A stretch of DNA of 64,000 bases from Eucalyptus grandis. Taxonomy: Eukaryota; Streptophyta; Magnoliopsida; Myrtales; Myrtaceae. The notes below the pieces were generated by a model. The model made no database searches and was not told the DNA's origin. It saw nothing but the letters and a program-made list of their open reading frames with translations. Every line of letters begins with the position of its first letter. The stretch's first letter is position 1. The stretch lies in assembly GCF_016545825.1 (NCBI RefSeq), contig NC_052615.1, forward strand, positions 22,064,520 through 22,128,519, read 5' to 3'. The position numbers were made by a program, and so were the translations under genes. Shown one piece after another: positions 1-10,448 of the stretch.

Positions 1-1544
1 TGACTCGCGAAGAAAAGGGAATGTGGATAAGGTAAAAAAACGGTCACTAAAAGACATATAACTACCTAGTGGTTACCAAGCTCCTCTATAAATACCACTA
101 GTCATCCAACAAAAACTCACCCCACAAAAACTCACCCCTTCCCCCACCAAATCAATTAAAATAGTATTCATTTATCTTATATGCATTGCACTTTAATATT
201 CATAGCTATGGTTCTCAGATACCAATTGTTGATTAGATTTCGGCAAGTATTTATACCTCGGTGCGGCGTCGTTGATTGGATTCCAAGGTTGTCTTTTACC
301 CTAGTGCAGCGTTGTCAATTAGATCCCAGCATTATGTCATTTATCCTTGTGCATTGTCAATGATTAGATTCCAACATTGCATCTAATTATCATTAAACTG
401 TGTCGTTGATAAAATTTCGACATAATTTGAATTCGGCCTCAAAGTTAGTAGGTCCATCATCAAATTGGGTTTTGATTTGGCCCAATATTGCATAGTGTTG
501 TTTGAAGTTGGAAATTTAGTATTCACATTGTATTTGATATTCTTTGTCTGAAGTTAGCATAGAATCTTTGTCTCTCCTAAATAAAAGCCAAAGAACAATT
601 TTTGGTAAAAGATATTTCATTGCGGGAATAAAATTAGTGAAATACCTTTCTGGCATGCCCTTTAGGACCTATTGTGTTAATTTGAGAGGATGCTATGCCA
701 CATACTAGAAGTTGGTCCAATTTCGACAACATTGCTAACAAATTATTACCACTCATATGTGAAGATATTGGACAAGTTAAATCATCATTAGTACAACCTC
801 CCTCTCAAAATCAAGTTCAAGACAAAGGTGATCTTCCTAGAGAACTCATAGATGAGCAAAGCAGATAGTTGGAGCCAACTTTGTAATGTTGTTATCCATA
901 AGAAGAATGCTGGAAGAAAGTGAAAATAAGTTCGTTGATTATGCTACGCATAGTTGACATGGTTAAACTATTAATCATCAACACATATCATGAGTGTGCA
1001 CAAGGGCAACACGGAGTTTTAAACATATTAACTCATCTCCAAATTGCATTAGTTGTTACATCCTCCAGGTATGTTCCTCTATTAACAGATATTCACATAA
1101 CTTTTGGTACCCTAGACGAAGGTACATCAACCTTGGCACCATTCAAGATCTTGCAAAGCGGGGAAGTCGTCACAACGATCTAGACTTGTGGACCCGTAGG
1201 TGCTAATGATAATAACATTTTGACAACCTTCCAAAGAAGTTAGGCTCTTGGCATGACCTGAACTTACAAAATTGCTTTTTACCTAATGGGAGAAATATGC
1301 TTGATCTAATTTAGACAAATCCCGCAAATGACAATAGCGGAATGATTAGTTGAGGATCTCGCTAGAATACATTGTTTGCAACCAACAACCGCTTCGGACG
1401 CGCACCATCCCTTACTATTGTCTTTCACTTAGGCCATTTGTTCGTGATGTCTCAAGAGACATTGTTGACCCATTCATGTCATCAATTAAATATGCAAGCA
1501 GAAACATAAACAAATCACCCAACCAACAAACATGGATAGTTTAA

Positions 1545-1578
<34 letters not shown>

Positions 1579-3180
1579 TTTATACATATGCATCATAAAG
1601 TCATCACATCATACAAACCATATTCACATAGCTCAACACACAAGCTTAAACATCATCACTTGCTTCGCCACATCAAATCAACCCAAAAGCGTGGCTATGA
1701 CCTTCTTCGAAAAGGGTCTTGGGATAAACCTAACACCTCCAGTACTACGAGAGCGGCTCCAAAAAGTAATACTGACCCCACTATCACCTAGCTCCCTATG
1801 GGCTCTATGTACCAGAACTTTGACTCGACAATCATGTTAAAGTCGATCTTCAGATTAGACATAGCCCCATTAGGCACGTCCAAATCCATGGCATCCTAGT
1901 TAATACCTTCGGATCCTACACCCGGAAGTCCATCGAAACCGTAAATGGGACCATGGATGTTGTCTCCAACCCAAAAATACCATGCAATAAAGTGGTGAGC
2001 CACCAAGTTTGAAGCCCCTCATCTACCCATATTGTGGTAACGTAGCGCTCATATCAAGTATTGGTCCCCTCAATCGGAAAATCGGTGACCTCTTAGCTAT
2101 GTTTGACAAGAGCCCGAACCTAACTTGATGGAAGGGTTCAAACATTCTTAGGTACCATAAACATTTTTAAAAAAAACAAAAATGAGATAAAACTTAATGA
2201 TTGAACTTTCTAATCCTCACGTAGGGAGGTGGTTCATCTCGGAATCGGCCTAAACATGCAAGTTATCTATTGATGGTAGATCAATAACAAAGCCCTTGCT
2301 TTGCCCTAACTATTAACATGAATGGTTATCTCACCTCCTTAAAGCCATCAATAAAAGTACGTAAGCAATTCTTTGAACAATTCACATACTCATGAACCAA
2401 ACATAAGGACATGCAACATCTTATAGTCATGTTATGCCATGCAACAATCCAGACATAATCACATATCATTCTCATACATGTGGCATACATATAAGTCCAA
2501 ATTATTACGACCACTCAGGGCCACAACCAACCCAAAGGTCGATGGTCTTCCAGCATAACCAAATATTGTCTCGACCTATCGAGCACAACAACATTCTGCA
2601 TAAACACATCAAGACGACATTCCATTAAGGAGCTTCATTTTGAAATCCATCCATGAATGGCATTCTATTTACTTGGGGGCATCCGAACTTAATCAAGTAT
2701 TGTCTTGTGCGAACGCATCAGGACAAAACCATTACCCCACATAAATGTATCAGGGTATTTAGGTACTCACATAAGCATACTCAAACTTAGGTCCATTTCT
2801 TATCTTTTATATTAATCAATGCAATAGTGTGTATGTTCATGCAATATGCCATAATGTGTGTCACATACAACCATGTCATACTTGCACCTCATATTATCAT
2901 ACCAATGCATCATTTAAACATACCACATTTTATCGTTTTATACAACCTTACATGCATAATGAATAATTAAACTCCTCCAATACCACAACCACTTACCATT
3001 TTCCTTTCTAAGTATCTCATAAGCATGCACTACAATCAAATTGAGCAACTAACAGTGCGTCTTAACATTGGAACTCAAAACATAAAATACTTACTAAAGA
3101 TACGTTAAGTTATTGTAGTAAATCTAAGTCGTTATGCTTACATGCCTGACAACTTCTTTCATTAATATAACCTACTTATT
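1..3180. other. Gene-free AT-rich intergenic DNA
   Basis: I see no credible gene. Reading frames are short and interrupted on both strands. Around 650-1200 a weakly open stretch could be an old retroelement remnant, but I recognise no domain in it. A CT/CA microsatellite lies at about 1546-1578. Confidence 0.5.
1546..1578. repeat. (CT)n(CA)n compound microsatellite
   Basis: A pure CT run passes directly into a CA run. It lies in gene-free DNA, with no nearby promoter visible. Confidence 0.9.
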
Positions 3181-3540
3181 TCATTAATTTAACGCGCCAC
3201 AACAATATAGCATGTGCCACATATCACCACATAATAACTTATCACATTAACATAATATGTCATAATAACTTATCACACAACACTTATCACAACATAATCA
3301 CCTATCGCATATCACATATTACTAACTTATCAAACATTATAAAGGTTTCCTGCGATAACCTATCAGGAACCAACAATAACATGTGACGATAACCTATTGA
3401 AACCCTATGATAACTTACTATAATAACCTATCGAGAACCTATGATAACTTATCAAAAACTAACCAATAACTTATCGCAATCACTTATCGGGAACCTACGA
3501 TAGCTCATCACTTAAAGCCACTTATCACATCATCAAAATA
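3180..3540. repeat. Degenerate GATAA/TTATC repeat array
   Basis: Variants of a short unit such as GATAACCTATC, GATAACTTATC and TATCGGGAACCTACGATA recur about every 20-30 bp for some 350 bp. Copies are diverged and spacing is irregular, so this is a decayed minisatellite rather than a young tandem array. Each unit combines GATAA with its reverse complement TTATC. Confidence 0.6.
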
Positions 3541-3802
3541 TCATTTGGCCTTAATCTAGTCCCAATCTAAGTCCTAAGTGCAACAACCATAATTAAGGGC
3601 TAGAAAGCCACTCACACTCAAATTCAGGCTCAACAAGCTATGAACGAGGAACGGTAAGGCTGGATAGGCGGTTGTGGCTGCGGGTCATGCCTCCTCAGCT
3701 AACATAAAGGGACTAGATGGCGTCATAGAGGAGGTGCGGTGGCTGCACAACGGTGACAAGATGGTCGGTCGGTCTCTGAGCTCCAAGGAGGTCTAAACAG
3801 TG

Positions 3803-3806
<4 letters not shown>

Positions 3807-3845
<39 letters not shown>
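3807..3845. repeat. (GA)n microsatellite
   Basis: An uninterrupted GA run of nearly 40 bp. A second GA run lies at about 4089-4110 in the same purine-rich stretch. Open frames across 3846-4166 are artefacts of this composition. Confidence 0.9.
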
Positions 3846-3847
<2 letters not shown>

Positions 3848-4283
3848 ACAACGAGGGCTGGACAACTCCTTCTTGGCTTTGAAAATTCGACATGCTCAAG
3901 AGAATATCAGTGCAGAATGGCGGTTCAACAACAATAGGTGTGGTAGACGGTGGCCAGTGAGGAAATGAGAGGAAAAAGCGAGGAAAAAGCTTGCAAAGAG
4001 GATGGAAATGGAGAGGGTGGTGATCGGCCAATAAAAGAAGAGAGGGAAAGAGAGAGTGGGAGCAAAAGTGAGAAAATGAGAAAGAAGAGGAGAGAGAGAG
4101 AGAGAGAGAGTGCCGTGCATGAATAAGGGGAAGGGAAAGAGAGAATGGGGAGGAGATCTTGCCCATTTAATACTTAGTACTTACAATCCCACCCAATCCT
4201 CTTAACCTAGGATTTGCTTAGATAGGGAATAATTTTATGAAGAGAGAAATCCAAGCCATTAATGAAGAGATTTAGGCACATGG

Positions 4284-4330
4284 TTTGATAGGTTTAGGTT
4301 AGGTTAGGTTAAGCTTAGGTTGGTTAGGGT
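4284..4330. repeat. Telomere-like TTAGGT tract
   Basis: The sequence repeats TTAGGT/TAGGTTT several times and ends in TTAGGGT immediately before the copia 5' LTR. It resembles a degenerate relative of the plant telomere repeat TTTAGGG. The element's target duplication AGGGT comes from the last unit. Confidence 0.55.
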
Positions 4331-5147
4331 TGTTGAATTATGACTCGAGTTTGAGTGTTTACAAAAACGCAATTCGCTGGAATTACAAAAGAGGAAATAT
4401 AAAATAAATGAAAGCAAAGTTTCCTCTTTGCCGCACGGAAGCTTGTGGAATCCAAATTGAAGAAAAGAAAAGTGAAGCTCCTGCATGTGATTCTCTTCGA
4501 CAATTGAAGATTGTTTAGGTGGGGCCCAAGGTCAAACTTTTGACCTTGGGCACACTCACACACACACACATTCACCGTGAAGAAGCCCAACATTGGTGGG
4601 CCAATAGAGACGTCTACGCCGAAGAAAGGAAGTGTAATTCTTTGCATCGTAGAAACAAAAGGGAGGTGGGCCCAGGTCAAACTTTGACCTGGGCACACAA
4701 ATAAAAGCGGAAAGATTGTGCAGGTTTTTGCTTTTGCTGTTAGATGCCGCTGAATTCCTACGTAAGAAGCCGCGTGAAGTCCGTTGAAGAGAGGAGCCGC
4801 ACGAAGAATTACGTAGGAGATCTTTTCTGTTCTTTTGGCGTACGACTTGAACGTGTGGTATTTTTTGTGCCATGAATTTATACCAAAGCGAGTTGTTATT
4901 TATACACTTAGGATTTAGAGTTAAATCTAGGTGTGGGAAACACTTGAGCGATTGAGCGATTGTAAACTCTAATTCTCCGATTTTAGTGGATTATTTGCTG
5001 CTAGCTCTCCCCATGGACATAGGTACCGATACTCGGACCGAACTACGTAAATTTTTGGTGTCCTTATTTTTCTTGTTTATTTCTCTGGTGATTTCGTGTT
5101 GACGTAAATTGCAAGATCCTGTCGTTTCCGCGTATTATATTTCAACA
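4331..5147 (+). repeat. 5' LTR of copia element
   Basis: Starts TGTTGAATTA and ends TTTCAACA. It contains two near-perfect palindromes at 4524-4551 and 4670-4694, each pairing a GGTCAA with a TTGACC. The TATA box visible in the 3' copy (TATAAAAG) reads AATAAAAG here at about 4700-4707, so the promoter of this copy may be damaged. Confidence 0.95.
4524..4694. promoter_or_regulatory. Paired W-box palindromes in LTR U3
   Basis: Two inverted repeats lie upstream of the LTR TATA position. The first (4524-4551) has 13-bp arms GCCCAAGGTCAAA with a 2-bp centre. The second (4670-4694) has 12-bp arms GCCCAGGTCAAA with a 1-bp centre. Each carries TTGACC on both strands, the W-box core recognised by WRKY factors (family knowledge). 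That they act as stress-responsive enhancers is inference. Confidence 0.6.
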
Positions 5148-5149
5148 AT

Positions 5150-5161
5150 TGGTATCAGAGC
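5150..5161 (+). other. Primer-binding site (initiator tRNA-Met)
   Basis: TGGTATCAGAGC begins 2 bp after the 5' LTR. It is the standard plant retroelement site complementary to the 3' end of initiator methionine tRNA, which primes minus-strand DNA synthesis. Confidence 0.93.
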
Positions 5162-5240
5162 TTGGGGTTGGATTTCTTGATTGTGATTTGGGGCTTTTTT
5201 GCTTGTCTGATTACTATCTGGAAATTATATTATTGCAATT

Positions 5241-6070
5241 ATGTCTGAGAGGAAATCTGAGATTGAGAAGTTTGATGGAAGAAATAACTTTGTGTTATGG
5301 AGCATCAAGATGCGGGTTTTATTACAACACAAGATTTGGCCAAAGCACTAGATGACGAAGATGAGTTGCCGATTATAATGAAAGCCTCAGAGAGGGTAAA
5401 GCTTATGCAAAAAGAAAAAAGCATAATCCTGTTAAATTTGTCGGATGAGGTCTTACTAGAGGTTATTGAGGAGAAGAATGCCACAGCATTATGGGCAAAA
5501 CTTCAAGCACTCTATCAGAAGATGTTTCAATTTAGATATATTGAAGGTACGTCTATCAGAACCCACCTAGATGAATTTAATAAACTCATGTTGGAATCTG
5601 AAGAACGCCGGTAAGATACTTGATGATGAAGAACATGGCATGATATTGTTAGCCTCTTTACTAGAGTCATGGGAACACTTTACTGATTCGTTGTTGTAGG
5701 GGCGTATTACTATTATCTCAGAAGAGGTAAAGTCCACCTTATTCTCTAAGGAGTGACAGAGAAAGTTGCGAGATGACGGTCTGGCGAAAGGGGCAGTGCA
5801 AGCACTGACGATTTGTGGTAGAAAACAACATCGAGAGCCTAGTAGTAGCAGAGGTAAAAGCAGATCGAAATCACGCAATAGAAAGTCCAAGGGACGCGTG
5901 AAGTACTTTGAGTGTCATGAGGAGGGGCACATCAGGAGAGATTATCCAAAGCGGAGAAATAAAGTTGATAAGCATAATGCCACAAGCAGTGTAGCAAACG
6001 TTGCTAAGGGGAGCAATAGGGATGCAGAAGCTGTCTTATGTGTGACTGCTACTTCGCCAGGAGACAAATG
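5241..6070 (+). pseudogene. Copia Gag pseudogene with degraded zinc knuckle
   Basis: The start ATG at 5241 opens a typical copia Gag N-terminus, with a FDGRNNFVLW motif. The frame shifts near 5325-5335 and continues as the plus ORF containing LAKALDDEDELP. A second shift occurs near 5610. The nucleocapsid zinc knuckle at about 5905-5950 has lost two of its three cysteines: the CxxC...HxxxxC pattern now reads Y at the first and last Cys positions (TAC, TAT codons), each explicable by one G-to-A change. Packaging function would be lost even without the frameshifts. Basic, serine-rich residues precede the knuckle, as usual for this protein. Confidence 0.85.
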
Positions 6071-9000
6071 ATTCTGGATTCGGGGTGTTCTTATCATATG
6101 ACGCCTCATAAGAACTAGTTTACTACTTACCAAGCTACAGATGGTGGTAGGGTTCTTTTGGGGAATAATGCAGTCTGTAAGATTGTGGGGATAGGGACAC
6201 TTCGGATCCGGATGCACGATGGGGTGGTCGCACATTGACAGATGTGAGGCATGTACCGGAGCTCAAGAAGAACCTTATTTCTCTAGGGACACTTGATGAC
6301 ATCGGGTGTAGGTATACCGCTGAAGGTGGAGTACTAAAGATCTCTCGAGGTGCTATGACAGTGATGAAAGGGAAGAAAGTGAATACTCTCTATCATCTAC
6401 TAGGAGAGACCATAACTGGAAGTGCTGCTGTTTCATCAGGTGAGTCAGACTCTAACTTGACTTAGTTATAGCATATGCGTTTGGGGCACATGAGTGAAGC
6501 AAGTATGACGATGCTGAGTGAAAGGGGGTTGTTGAAGGGTGAAAAAACAGGGAAGCTGGACTTAAGTGAGCACTGCATCTATGGGAAGCAGCACCGAGTT
6601 AAGTTTACTATAGCTATTCATTTGACCAAACGACCAGTTGAATATATTCATTCAGACGTCTGGGGCCCATCTTCAGTTCCTTCGAAAGGAGGTACCCGAT
6701 ATATGCTGACTTTTATCGACGATTATTCGAGGAAGGTATGAGTATACTTTTTGAAGCACAAATATAAAGTGTTTAATTAGTTCAAGAAATTTAAAACATT
6801 GATTGAGAAGCAGTCATATAAGCAAATCAAGTGCTTGAGAACCGATAATGACATGGAGTTCTGTGGTAAAGATTTTACCGAGTTCTGCGAGAAAGAAGGT
6901 ATTGTAAGACACCGCACAGTACCTAGGACACCACAGCAGAATGGCGTGGCAGAACGGAAGAACGGAACTTTGCTTGAGCAAGCTCGATGCATGCTTTCGC
7001 ATGCAGGATTTGGCAAAGAATTTTGGGCTGAAGCAGTAAACATGTCATGTTACCTGGTTAATCGATCTCCATCATCTGCTATCGAGTGGAAGACTCCTGA
7101 GGAAGTGTGGTCAGGGAAACCTGTTGATTATTCCGGATTACGAATATTCGGATGTCCTGCGTATGCTCATGCGGATGTCCTGCGTATGCTCATGCGAGTG
7201 ATAGTAAGCTTGAGCCGAGGGCAAAGAAGTGCATATTTCTGGGTTATTTATGCACATGGGGTGAAAGGCTATCGACTGTGGTGCACTGATCCCAGATCAC
7301 CCGGTTTTCTAATCAGCAGAAATGTGATCTTCGACGAAATTGCAATGTTTCAACAGAAGAGTTCTGAGACACAACCAATAGAGAATACAGATCATGGTGT
7401 CATAAGTTAGGTGGAGCCTCAGGTGGAGACTCCGGAGACCTCGAAGGTAACAGAGGTTGAGACTGCAGATGAAGCCGCAATTCCTAAAATCGATGATAGT
7501 GAACAACCAGCAAAGCCGCAGCAGACTATAGCCGCAAATAAAGAGATAAGGCAAATTAAACCACCGATACGTTATGGTTATATAGATATTGCTTATGCAT
7601 TGATTATAGGTGATGAGGTGGAGACAGATGAGCTTTCGTCTTACTCTGAGGCGATGGCTAGTTCGGAGTCATCGCAGTGGCTAGGGGCTATGAGTGAAGA
7701 GATGGAATCACTCCATCGAAATCAGACATGGGAGCTGGTCAAAGTACTAAAGAGTCAAAAGATTGTTGAAAGTAAATGGGTCTTCAAATGGAAAGAGAGC
7801 ATTCCAAGTATCGAGGCAGCGAGGTATAAGGCGAGACTTGTGGCGAAAAGATATACATAGCGTGAGGGCATTGACTACAATGAGATGTTTTCTCATGTGG
7901 TAAGACATACTTCTATTCGTGTTTTACTTGCCTTAGTTGCTTCGCAGGATCTCAAATTAGAGCAGCTAGATGTGAAAACTGTGTTTCTTCACGGTGAGTT
8001 GGATGAGCAGATTTACATGAGGCAACCGAGGGATTTGCTATTCCGAATAAGGAAGATCATATTTGCTTGTTAAAGAAATCTTTGTATGGGCTGAAACAGT
8101 CTCCTAGGTAGTGATATAAACGTTTTGATGCTTTCATGGCTAGTCAAGACTATTCAAAAAGTCAGATGGACAGCTGCGTTTACTTTAGGAGATTAGAAAA
8201 TGGTTATTTGATTTATCTACTTTTATATGTTGATGATATGCTGATAGCAGTTAAGGATATGTCTAATATTGATGTGCTGAAGAGGTAGTTAAATGCTTAA
8301 TTTGAGATGAAAGATTTAGGTGTAGCAAAGAAAATTTTGGGTATGGAGATTTTGCTTGACAGGACTGCAGGAGTTTTACGTCTATCTCAAAAGAAATATA
8401 TTGAGAAGATCGTGGCACGTTTTAACATGCAGTCGGCAAAATCTGTAAGTACACCTTTAGCAAAGCACTTTAAACTTTTAGATAAATTATCACCGCAGAC
8501 TGAGGAGGAGGAGGAGCATATGTCCCGTGTTCCTTATTCTAGTGCCATGGGTAGTATTATGTATGCTATGGTGTGCACTAAACCTGATATTTCACAAGCT
8601 GTGAGCGTGGTTAGTCGCTACATGAAGTGTTCTGATAAAGCTCATTGGGAAGTTGTGAAGTGGATTCTTAGATATTTGAAGGGGACAACAGACGTGGGTA
8701 TAGTGTACCGGAGGAACAGCAATGGCAGTGAGACCACTGGTTTTGTGGATTCGGTAACGCCGGTGACTTGGATGATTGCAAGTCTTTAGTAGGGTACGTG
8801 TTTATGCTAGCGGGTGGTGCAGTTAGTTGGAAAGCGTCTTTATATGATCACATTGCCTTGTCTTCAACTGAGGCAGAGTACCTAGCACTAACCTTTGTAG
8901 CGAAGGAGGCAATATGGTTACAAAGTTTGCTCTCGGACTCTGGGTTAGAACAAAAAAGTGTGGATATATACTATGATAACTAAGGTGCGATATATTTGGT

Positions 9001-9200
9001 GTATAATCCAGTTTATCACTAGCGAATGAAGCATATCAACATTAGGTACTACTTCATCCAAGATGTCTTAGCTAAGGGTAATGTTACTATTGAAAAGATT
9101 GCTACAGCAGATAACCCGACAGACATGATGACTAAGTCTGTTCCTTTGGCGAAGCTTAAGCTCTGCTTGAACTCTATTGGCATCTGTGAGAGTGAGCGCC
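6065..9200 (+). pseudogene. Copia Pol pseudogene (protease, integrase, RT, RNase H)
   Basis: Domains appear in order. Protease: LDSGCSYHM at about 6070-6100. GAG-pre-integrase: MRLGHM at 6475. Integrase core: HSDVWGP, FIDDYS, and QQNGVAER, carrying the Asp, Asp and Glu of the catalytic triad (6640-6970). Reverse transcriptase: begins near 7660 and has YVDDM at about 8226-8240. RNase H: LSSTEAEYLAL near 8850. Stops interrupt it at about 6116, 6463, 6469, 6739, 6778, 7408, 7858, 8108, 8286 and 8981. Most fit TGG or CAG/CAA changed by one transition. Frameshifts are visible near 7172-7245, 8030-8070 and 8740-8770. It cannot encode a working polyprotein. Confidence 0.9.
7150..7195 (+). repeat. 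23-bp tandem duplication within integrase
   Basis: A 23-bp unit starting GGATGTCCTG occurs twice in perfect head-to-tail copies (7150-7172, 7173-7195). Since 23 is not a multiple of three, it throws the integrase frame. The normal frame is regained near 7245 by a compensating indel. Confidence 0.9.
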
Positions 9201-9260
9201 CATCAAGGCATTGGGAGAGCAGCATGGATGATAAGCACTATAATTTGACTTCAAACATCG

Positions 9261-9276
9261 AGTCAAGGTGGAGAAT
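9261..9276 (+). other. Polypurine tract
   Basis: A purine-rich AAGGTGGAGAA stretch sits directly before the TG of the 3' LTR. This is the expected place for the plus-strand primer of reverse transcription. Confidence 0.8.
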
Positions 9277-10092
9277 TGTTAAATTATAACTCGAGTTTAA
9301 GTGTTTACAAAAATGCAATTCGTTGGAATTACAAAAGAGGAAATATAAAATAAATGAAAGCAAAGTTTCCTTTTGCCGCATAGAAGCTTGTGGAATCTGA
9401 ATTGAAGAAAAGAAAAGTGAAGCCCCTACATGTGATTCTCTTCGACAATTGAAGATTGTTTAGGTGGGGCCCAAGGTCAAACTTTTGACCTTGGGCACAC
9501 TCACGCACACACACATTCACTGTGAAGAAGCCCAACATTGGTGGGCCCAAAGAGATGTCTACGCCGAAGAAAGGAAGTGTAATTCTCTGCATCGTAGAAA
9601 CAAAAGGGAGGTGGGCCCAGGTCAAACTTTGACTTGGGCACACGTATAAAAGCGGAAAGATTGTGCAGGTTTTTGCTTTTGCTGTTAGATGCTGCTGAAG
9701 TCCTACGTAAGAAGCCGCGTGAAGTTCGCCAAAGAGAGGAGCCGCACGAAGAATTATGTAGGAGATCTTTTATGTTCTTTTGGCGTACGACTTGAACGCG
9801 TGGTATTTTTTGTGCCGTGAGTTTATACCCAAGCGAGTTGTTATTTATACACTTAGGATTTTGGGTTAAATCTAGGTGTGGGAAACACTTGAGCGATTAA
9901 GCGATTGTAAACTTTGATTCTCCAATTTTAGTGGATTATTTGCTGTTGGCTTTCCTTGTGGACGTAGGTACCGATACTCGGACCGAACCACGTAAATTTC
10001 TGGTGTCCTTATTTTTCTCGTTTATTTCTTTGGTGATTTTGCGTTGATGTAAATTGCAAGATCATGTCGTTTCCGCGTATTATATTCCAACA
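9277..10092 (+). repeat. 3' LTR of copia element
   Basis: Starts TGTTAAATTA and ends TTCCAACA, colinear with the 5' LTR. The first W-box palindrome is intact (9469-9496). The second (9615-9639) has one mismatch, TTGACT. A good TATA box, TATAAAAG, lies at 9645-9652. Confidence 0.95.
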
Positions 10093-10204
10093 AGGGTGTC
10101 AATCTTTCCATTGGCCAATTCCAACTTTGCCCATTTCTCTTTAGCTTGAGGAGAGGTCAATTTGGTCTTTGCAAGGAGCTTGCGCACTATTCATGCACAT
10201 GAGT

Positions 10205-10305
10205 GCATTAAAGTGGGTTAGGAAGCCCATGGCCTTCATGGGCTGCCCAAAATGGGCATGGGGCCCATTGGGTCTGACTTGTGGGCTTAGGCCCATGTAG
10301 GTTCT
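10205..10305. promoter_or_regulatory. Cluster of TGGGC/GCCCA motifs
   Basis: About seven TGGGC or GCCCA cores fall within roughly 100 bp, including the inverted pair GCCCAAAATGGGC and TGGGCTTAGGCCCA. This resembles plant site II/TCP-type promoter elements. No intact gene follows, so it may belong to the decayed gypsy-like element downstream (inference). Confidence 0.4.
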
Positions 10306-10448
10306 CGTCTACGACCCATTTTGACTTTTCCGAATTTTCATGTTCCATTGATGAAAAATCACATTTTCGCCTCAAAGTGGCCTTTTCGGCGTTTTCATGG
10401 TGCCATTAAAATTCCCGTCCAAAGATTGACCGCAAATATAATCATGTT

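Larger units (their letters stand above)
4331..10092 (+). mobile_element. Full-length, inactive Ty1/copia LTR retrotransposon
   Basis: A complete element of about 5.76 kb. It has two TG...CA LTRs (4331-5147 and 9277-10092), a primer-binding site just inside the 5' LTR and a purine-rich tract before the 3' LTR. A perfect 5-bp target duplication, AGGGT, sits at 4326-4330 and 10093-10097. Coding order is Gag, protease, integrase, reverse transcriptase, RNase H, which defines Ty1/copia: integrase precedes RT. Many in-frame stops and several frameshifts make it non-autonomous. By eye the LTRs differ at about 50-55 of roughly 816 positions, mostly transitions. Insertion is therefore old, on the order of a few million years under usual plant rates (inference). 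Confidence 0.95.

Noticed and set aside
3846..4166. 106-codon Ser/Leu-rich minus frame
   Set aside because: It is the translation of GA/CT-rich sequence next to microsatellites.
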